64,000 nt of DNA from Pleurodeles waltl (taxonomy: Eukaryota > Chordata > Amphibia > Caudata > Salamandridae): assembly GCF_031143425.1 (NCBI RefSeq), contig NW_027150019.1, forward strand, positions 88,377 through 152,376. The letters run 5' to 3'. Every line of letters begins with the position of its first letter. Position 1 is the first letter of the stretch. The position numbers were made by a program, and so were the translations under genes. This document shows, piece by piece, positions 63,952-64,000 of the stretch. Under the pieces are notes generated by a model. That model searched no databases and was not told the DNA's origin. It was given only the letters and a program-made list of their open reading frames with translations.

Positions 63952-64000
63952 TTAAAGTGTTCTTTTTTTTCCACTTCCATCCAGGGGCAAAACCTGGAAT
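63952..64000. repeat. Start of the next higher-order unit, cut by the window edge
   Basis: The 49 bases after the last MITE repeat the start of U1 and U3: TTAAAGTGTTC, a T tract, CCACTTCCATCCAG and then the GGGGCAAAACC tag. The array continues past the window. Confidence 0.85.

Larger units (their letters stand above)
1..64000. repeat. Tandem satellite array, A- and B-type monomers of about 209-223 bp
   Basis: The same monomer recurs head to tail across the whole window in one orientation, interrupted only by nine MITE copies. Taking GTGACTTTGCCCCCTTGGAG as the monomer start, the first starts are 1, 210, 429, 641, 862, 1071, 1280, 1489, 1710, 1919 and 2139. The shared order is: start block; class-specific block (A or B); CTGCCTGGAG; TTGCAAATGG; CAGGGACATTGCAGGC; variable block (GTACCGTTTTGAAGC, GTGCGGTTTTAAAGC, GTACAGTTTAAAAGC, GTAACATTTTGAAGC); ACGTAAAGTGTTC; T(6-11) tract; CCACTTCCATCCAG; GGGGGAAAACCTGG; AATCTTACCCTACTTGGAGC. 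I do not recognise the family by name. Nearly every monomer has GAGCTC (a SacI site), and A-type monomers also have CAGCTG (PvuII). No gene, tRNA or rRNA was found between or inside monomers. Confidence 0.99.

Noticed and set aside
1..64000. CRISPR array
   Set aside because: The repeated units are 209-223 bp and adjoin directly, without short repeats separated by unique spacers, and no cas-like gene is present.
1..64000. Hammerhead ribozyme, as known from newt satellite 2
   Set aside because: GTCGAAAAC in A monomers recalls part of the core, but CTGATGA is not present on either strand at a fitting distance.
1..64000. Telomeric repeats, rRNA, tRNA or bacterial operon features
   Set aside because: None was found. 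The window is filled by the satellite and the nine MITE copies.

Overview
The window is satellite DNA from end to end; I find no credible protein-coding or structural RNA gene in it. It is a head-to-tail array of roughly 290 monomers of about 209-223 bp (58 monomer starts were placed by eye between positions 1 and 12,643; the total is an estimate). There are two monomer classes. A-type (209-212 bp) carries TAATGTCGAAAACAGCTG after GGAGCC. B-type (about 219-223 bp) has an extra block of about 10 bp (TGAAACACCC) and reads ATAATGTGTAAAATAGC at the same place. All monomers share a T-rich polypyrimidine tract ending CCATCCAG, then CCAGGGGGAAAACCTGG, then GGAGCTCC.

Into this array one short non-autonomous DNA transposon (MITE) of 156-158 bp was inserted. 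It begins GGCCCGTATTTATAC, is almost a complete palindrome and is flanked by TTA on both sides, which fits a PIF/Harbinger-type MITE. It is present nine times (starts 12,398; 24,868; 26,755; 29,930; 40,247; 43,422; 51,803; 53,690; 63,796), always at the same base of the monomer. The simplest reading is one insertion that was then copied as part of the satellite.

Layout. (1) 1 to about 10,570: a MITE-free region with its own 7,111-bp duplication. (2) About 10,574-11,700: a short stretch matching 23,473-24,600. (3) About 11,700-25,024: higher-order unit U0. (4) 25,025-38,516: U1, 13,492 bp. (5) 38,517-51,959: U2, 13,443 bp, colinear with U1. (6) 51,960-63,951: U3, a rearranged unit whose front matches U1/U2 and whose back matches U0. 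(7) 63,952 to the end: first bases of the next unit. Inside the units are local trimers (B-B-A, about 651 bp), dimers (442 bp), a 2,961-bp-offset duplication with a second MITE, and an eight-monomer (1,720 bp) duplication.

Organism: a eukaryote, from the satellite with higher-order structure, the MITE and the lack of genes. From memory, MITEs with this type of terminus are abundant in salamander genomes, and a large Harbinger expansion is reported for the newt Pleurodeles waltl. A salamander is therefore my best guess, as an inference only. The chromosomal setting (centromeric, pericentromeric or other heterochromatin) cannot be read from the sequence.

The biological interest is the evolutionary record: a transposon copied passively inside a multi-kilobase higher-order satellite, with visible unequal-crossover junctions.
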